Assembly: GCA_020631575.1 (NCBI GenBank)
Contig: JAHDGX010000040.1
Location: 1-9,346 of the forward strand
Direction: 5' to 3'
Source of the DNA: Candidatus Altimarinota bacterium
GTDB lineage: Bacteria > Patescibacteriota > Gracilibacteria > BD1-5 > UBA6164
DNA: 9,346 nucleotides
A program made the position numbers and the translations under genes. The notes beneath the pieces were generated by a model. It was given only the letters and a program-made list of their open reading frames with translations. It was not told the origin of the DNA and did not search any database. Each line of letters begins with the position of its first letter. Position 1 is the stretch's first letter. This document shows positions 6,336-9,346 of this stretch, in pieces.

Positions 6336-9197
6336 TTAACTCATGTTTGCAGGAAACATAGTTGGATTTACAAATGTATTAGTTCATTCTCTTTGAGCTA
6401 GTTCTACGAGACTCCTATATAGATTTCATCACCTTTCATCAGCTTCATCAAAATTGAGTGACCGTACATTTAATACTTTAATATCTGGATTTGCCATAAA
6501 AAAACTATTTATGGAATTCATACTTAAATAGGTATCTCAGTCTGTATGAAAATGATTTACAAAGGCATCGGACGCATCTCTATTGTAACTGTTCATTTTT
6601 GATATCAACCGACTAGAATTTCTCCTGTCTCATGTGATTGCAGTTAGTATGTGCCTCATTCTTGGTAATTCAAGATCAGCTTCTTGCCATAAGTTTTTAC
6701 ATAACATGAACGAGTGAATATCTAGGTCTCAACCATAGGATTGTAAGAGAGCTCTTATATCAAGGGATGCTTTTTGAATTACTAGATTAAAATCATATCA
6801 TGGTGTTAGATTCTCAACTCTCGTTCTTATAGTATTTAAAAATTCAGAATCAGGTAAATCGAAAATACTTACTTCTTGTATTTCTTCTACAGCTTTAGCT
6901 CATGTTCTAATCTCTTTTAGACTTGAAAATAAACCTTGTAAAAAATCTTCTGTTATTCCTGTATCTCAAGCGTCCTTGAGATCTGCTATATCTAATCATG
7001 AGGGTAAACTTAATCCTTGACTAGAGAGATAGTTTTCGATTTTTGTTATACTATCTACTTCAATCAATCAATTTATTTGTGTGATAGATCATGTAACTGC
7101 ATTTATAACTCAAGGATCTTCAAAATTGATTTTTGCCAAAGCTTCTCATATATCTCATCATTCTTGATGAAAGCTATTAAGCAAATCTACTACTTCAGTA
7201 GAGTGTGATTTAATAGTCCTGAGTGTATGAGTGTTGATATCAAAAAGATTTTCTCATACTTGAGTCATAGCAGCTGCTACTAATTCATCAGAATTTCTAA
7301 CTCATCAATTGTTGATAAAACTATCGCGAGATGCATTTATTCCAAATGATCATAATACATCATCATATCATGCCTGAGATAAAGCTGATAAAATGTTCTC
7401 AGGTACATCTTTTCAGACTCTGAGCCGTCAAATCATATGAGCAAGAATTTCGTTAGTTGTATCTAGAGGTCACATATCTGGTCTGAAGTGTAAACCATAA
7501 CGTTGAGCATCTCATACAATAGAAAATACATCGTTTTTTATAAAGCTTTGATGAATGCCTTGGAGTTCTCATGGTGGTAGATTCATAATTGCTTGATGAG
7601 CTCTTTCATGAGCTATGAATTCCCTCATTACTCTAGATCTATCCGCTTCAGGAAGATTTTGGAATAGTGTAGTGTTTATATGTAACTGTCCTGTTTCATC
7701 TACAAATCAATATTCATCACCTCTTCCTCATACAGACTCAAAATACTCCGGAGTTGAGTGTCGTGTTGTTCTTTGAACATCCTGTTGAATATTAGGAGCC
7801 CTGTTCATATTCGCTACCTCTGGTATTGGATCTACTCACATCATAGATTTGAGGGCTCAGTTTGCTTCAGCTCATAGTCACATTTTTTGTGAAAATAGAG
7901 ATATAACTTGAGAAATTGTTCAGGAGTCTACATTTTCCATCATACTGAGAGCCTTTGCAATCTTTCGTCATTTTGCAAGGGCTTGGAGTCAAACAATAGA
8001 TAGTACTATACCTGCTCATGCCATAACATTATCAATCATTCACTTTTCCATCCTATAATTAGGATCTACAAACTCTTCTCCAGGCTCACTTCAAGCATTG
8101 AGAGTAGATTTTACAAATTCTGCAGTCATATCTTCTGCTGATCCTACTTCTGCAGCATCAGCAGCTGCTCATACATAAGGTAAACAAGATACAGCAACAG
8201 CGCAAAGATATCCTACTCCCATTCTAGCTTCTGTTTTTTTCGCTTCTTCACTGAGAAGATTCATATCTAAAGATGTACCAGACTCTTCACTAGAGGTTAG
8301 TTGTATATCATGAGCTAATCCTGTATTTGATCAAAAAAGTAAATCATATTCTCTTTTAAATCTTGATGTATCCATGTTAGAAGAAAGGAGTTCTGATTTT
8401 AATCGGTCATATTGGAAATCAAAATGATCTATATCTAAGGAAGATCTAGCTGCTATGAAATCGTTTTTTTCTTGTCACTCAAGTCATTGAACTTCGGCTT
8501 GAGCTTCATAAGGTGTTCGAATCTGACTATATACCCTTGTTTCTCTATTATCAGCAGAAGATAGATGAATAAACTCTTGCATAGGCACAATAGCCTCATC
8601 TCGTAGTGTAGATAAATATGTCTGCACTTCTCAGTTTATAATCCATTGTAGTTCAGCAGCGGAGTACTGAGGATTTGCGGCAACTTTTTCTTTTATAACT
8701 TTAGTAATTCCTGAGATATTATCTTGAACAATCTCCCCAAGTAACCATATAACTCAGTCGTATTGCTCTCATGATAAGTCCGAGTTTTCTGGAAGTTGCA
8801 TATTTTGGCTTACGTAATCCTCTATTCAGGATATTGCTTGTCAAATAGATAAATCAAATCAGTCTGTATCAAGCATGGCTTGTAGATCATTTGGTATCGA
8901 TAAGTCTAAATCTATTTTAGGGATAGAATGAGCCTCAGCGAGAATTAATGCTTTATTTTGAGCTTCTGGATTGAGGTTTTGTATATTAGGAAGGATATCT
9001 TGTTGTAAAAACTCTCATAGTTTTCCTCAAGTTTCATCCCTCACTTCTCAGCAATCACATTCAAACGCTTCATGTAGCTCATTAATCTCAACAGCAGAAA
9101 GAGTCCCATCTAGCTCGATAGGTCAGTTTTGATCTTCTTGAAAGCTAAGAGTTTCGTTTTGATCATCAGGAGTTTGTATAGAAAAATTTTCTGGCAT
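6336..9197 (-). CDS. Large protein with HExxH zinc-metalloprotease motif (953 aa), otherwise unrecognised
   Basis: Read with UGA = Gly (about fifty UGA codons) this frame is open from ATG (9197-9195) to TAA (6338-6336). Residues 1-325 are acidic and mostly helical in character, with no signal peptide and one Cys-Asp-Cys near residue 50. Two hydrophobic stretches follow (about 326-345, ending LPYVGAAADAAEVG, and 388-408, IDNVMAGAGIVLSIVG...), then a basic KGRKIAK. This order recalls the pre-toxin linkers of polymorphic secreted toxins, but the match is loose. At 490-535, YGFVDETGQLHIN leads to EFIAHERAH: His530, Glu531 and His534 form HExxH. NEILAH at 582-587 offers Glu583 as a third zinc ligand, as in gluzincins. 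Residues 590-953 are helical and unassigned. The likely role is peptidase or secreted effector, by inference only. Start choice: the frame runs upstream to a stop at 9326-9324 without another ATG. No Shine-Dalgarno is evident. Confidence 0.75.
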
Positions 9198-9202
9198 AGT
9201 AC

Positions 9203-9346
9203 TTATTCAAAATCTTCAGGAAAACTCATTATGAAATCGTCCTCAAATATTTTTAGTTCTAACAATATTATTTTCTCATAAAACTCTAAAAATAGCAAAA
9301 AAATACTCCTTTTTGATTCAAAATTATTTTTAGGTATATTAGAAGA
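9203..9346 (-). CDS. C-terminal end of a possible upstream gene (47 codons visible, 5' end outside window)
   Basis: One - strand frame is open from the right window edge to TAA (9205-9203), five bases before the ATG of the HExxH gene. It ends EDDFIMSFPEDFE and has a hydrophobic, charged-helix composition. It has no UGA and no Gly, so the code gives no extra support. The other two frames here contain TAA or TAG stops. The tight spacing suggests an operon with the HExxH gene. No family is recognised, and a chance open stretch of this length is possible in AT-rich DNA. Confidence 0.45.
   Translation of the reverse strand, partial: SSNIPKNNFESKRSIFLLFLEFYEKIILLELKIFEDDFIMSFPEDFE

Noticed and set aside
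7017..7208. 63-codon open frame on the + strand
   Set aside because: Antisense to the 953-residue gene, with no recognisable features.
9198..9323. Upstream extension of the 953-residue protein to a non-ATG start near a GGAG at 9309-9306
   Set aside because: No in-frame ATG, GTG or TTG lies at a suitable distance from that GGAG, and another open frame occupies the region, ending five bases before the ATG at 9197.
1..9346. CRISPR arrays, insertion sequences, tRNA or rRNA genes
   Set aside because: No regularly spaced repeats, transposase motifs with terminal inverted repeats, or RNA gene signatures were seen on either strand.

Overview
The window reads as a fragment of an AT-rich genome from a Candidate Phyla Radiation bacterium that translates UGA as glycine (genetic code 25: Absconditabacteria/SR1 or Gracilibacteria). 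Read with the standard code, every long gene breaks at TGA. Read with UGA = Gly, six clean genes appear, each ending in TAA or TAG where an end is visible. The reassignment can be checked at known motifs: the Gly-Gly of AspRS motif 3, the Gly-Phe cleavage site of a type IV prepilin, and a GGGWT motif written TGA TGA GGT TGG. Which of the two phyla it is cannot be told from here.

Layout from left to right. Positions 1-805 (-) hold the N-terminal part of a membrane-fused spermidine-synthase-like protein. Positions 806-937 are a divergent promoter region with a candidate LexA operator. Positions 938-1567 (+) encode LexA. Positions 1655-2989 (+) encode a secreted protein with S-layer-homology repeats and a CE1/PHB-depolymerase-like esterase domain. 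Positions 3073-4227 (+) encode a type IV pilin-like protein whose C-terminal half carries a fibrinogen-like motif. Positions 4228-4480 form a regulatory leader that folds as a T-box riboswitch. Positions 4481-6304 (+) encode aspartyl-tRNA synthetase. A bidirectional terminator follows, and then a convergent gene at 6336-9197 (-) for a 953-residue protein with an HExxH zinc-protease motif. Behind that is the tail of one more possible (-) gene running off the right edge.

The most notable element is the T-box leader in front of aspS. It has the tRNA-acceptor-binding bulge TGGCACC, an antiterminator, and a mutually exclusive intrinsic terminator. The bulge base C matches the G discriminator of tRNA-Asp, and a GAT (Asp) triplet is available as specifier. 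T-boxes are known mainly from Firmicutes, Actinobacteria and a few other phyla, so one in a UGA-recoded CPR genome would be unusual. The synthetase it controls carries residues typical of non-discriminating AspRS (His31, Gly83).

The proteins at 1655-4227 look like cell-surface factors (S-layer-anchored esterase, adhesive pilin), as expected for an episymbiont that attaches to other cells. LexA indicates a retained SOS-type response. Start codons generally lack clear Shine-Dalgarno sequences, and intrinsic terminators sit almost directly against the next start codon.
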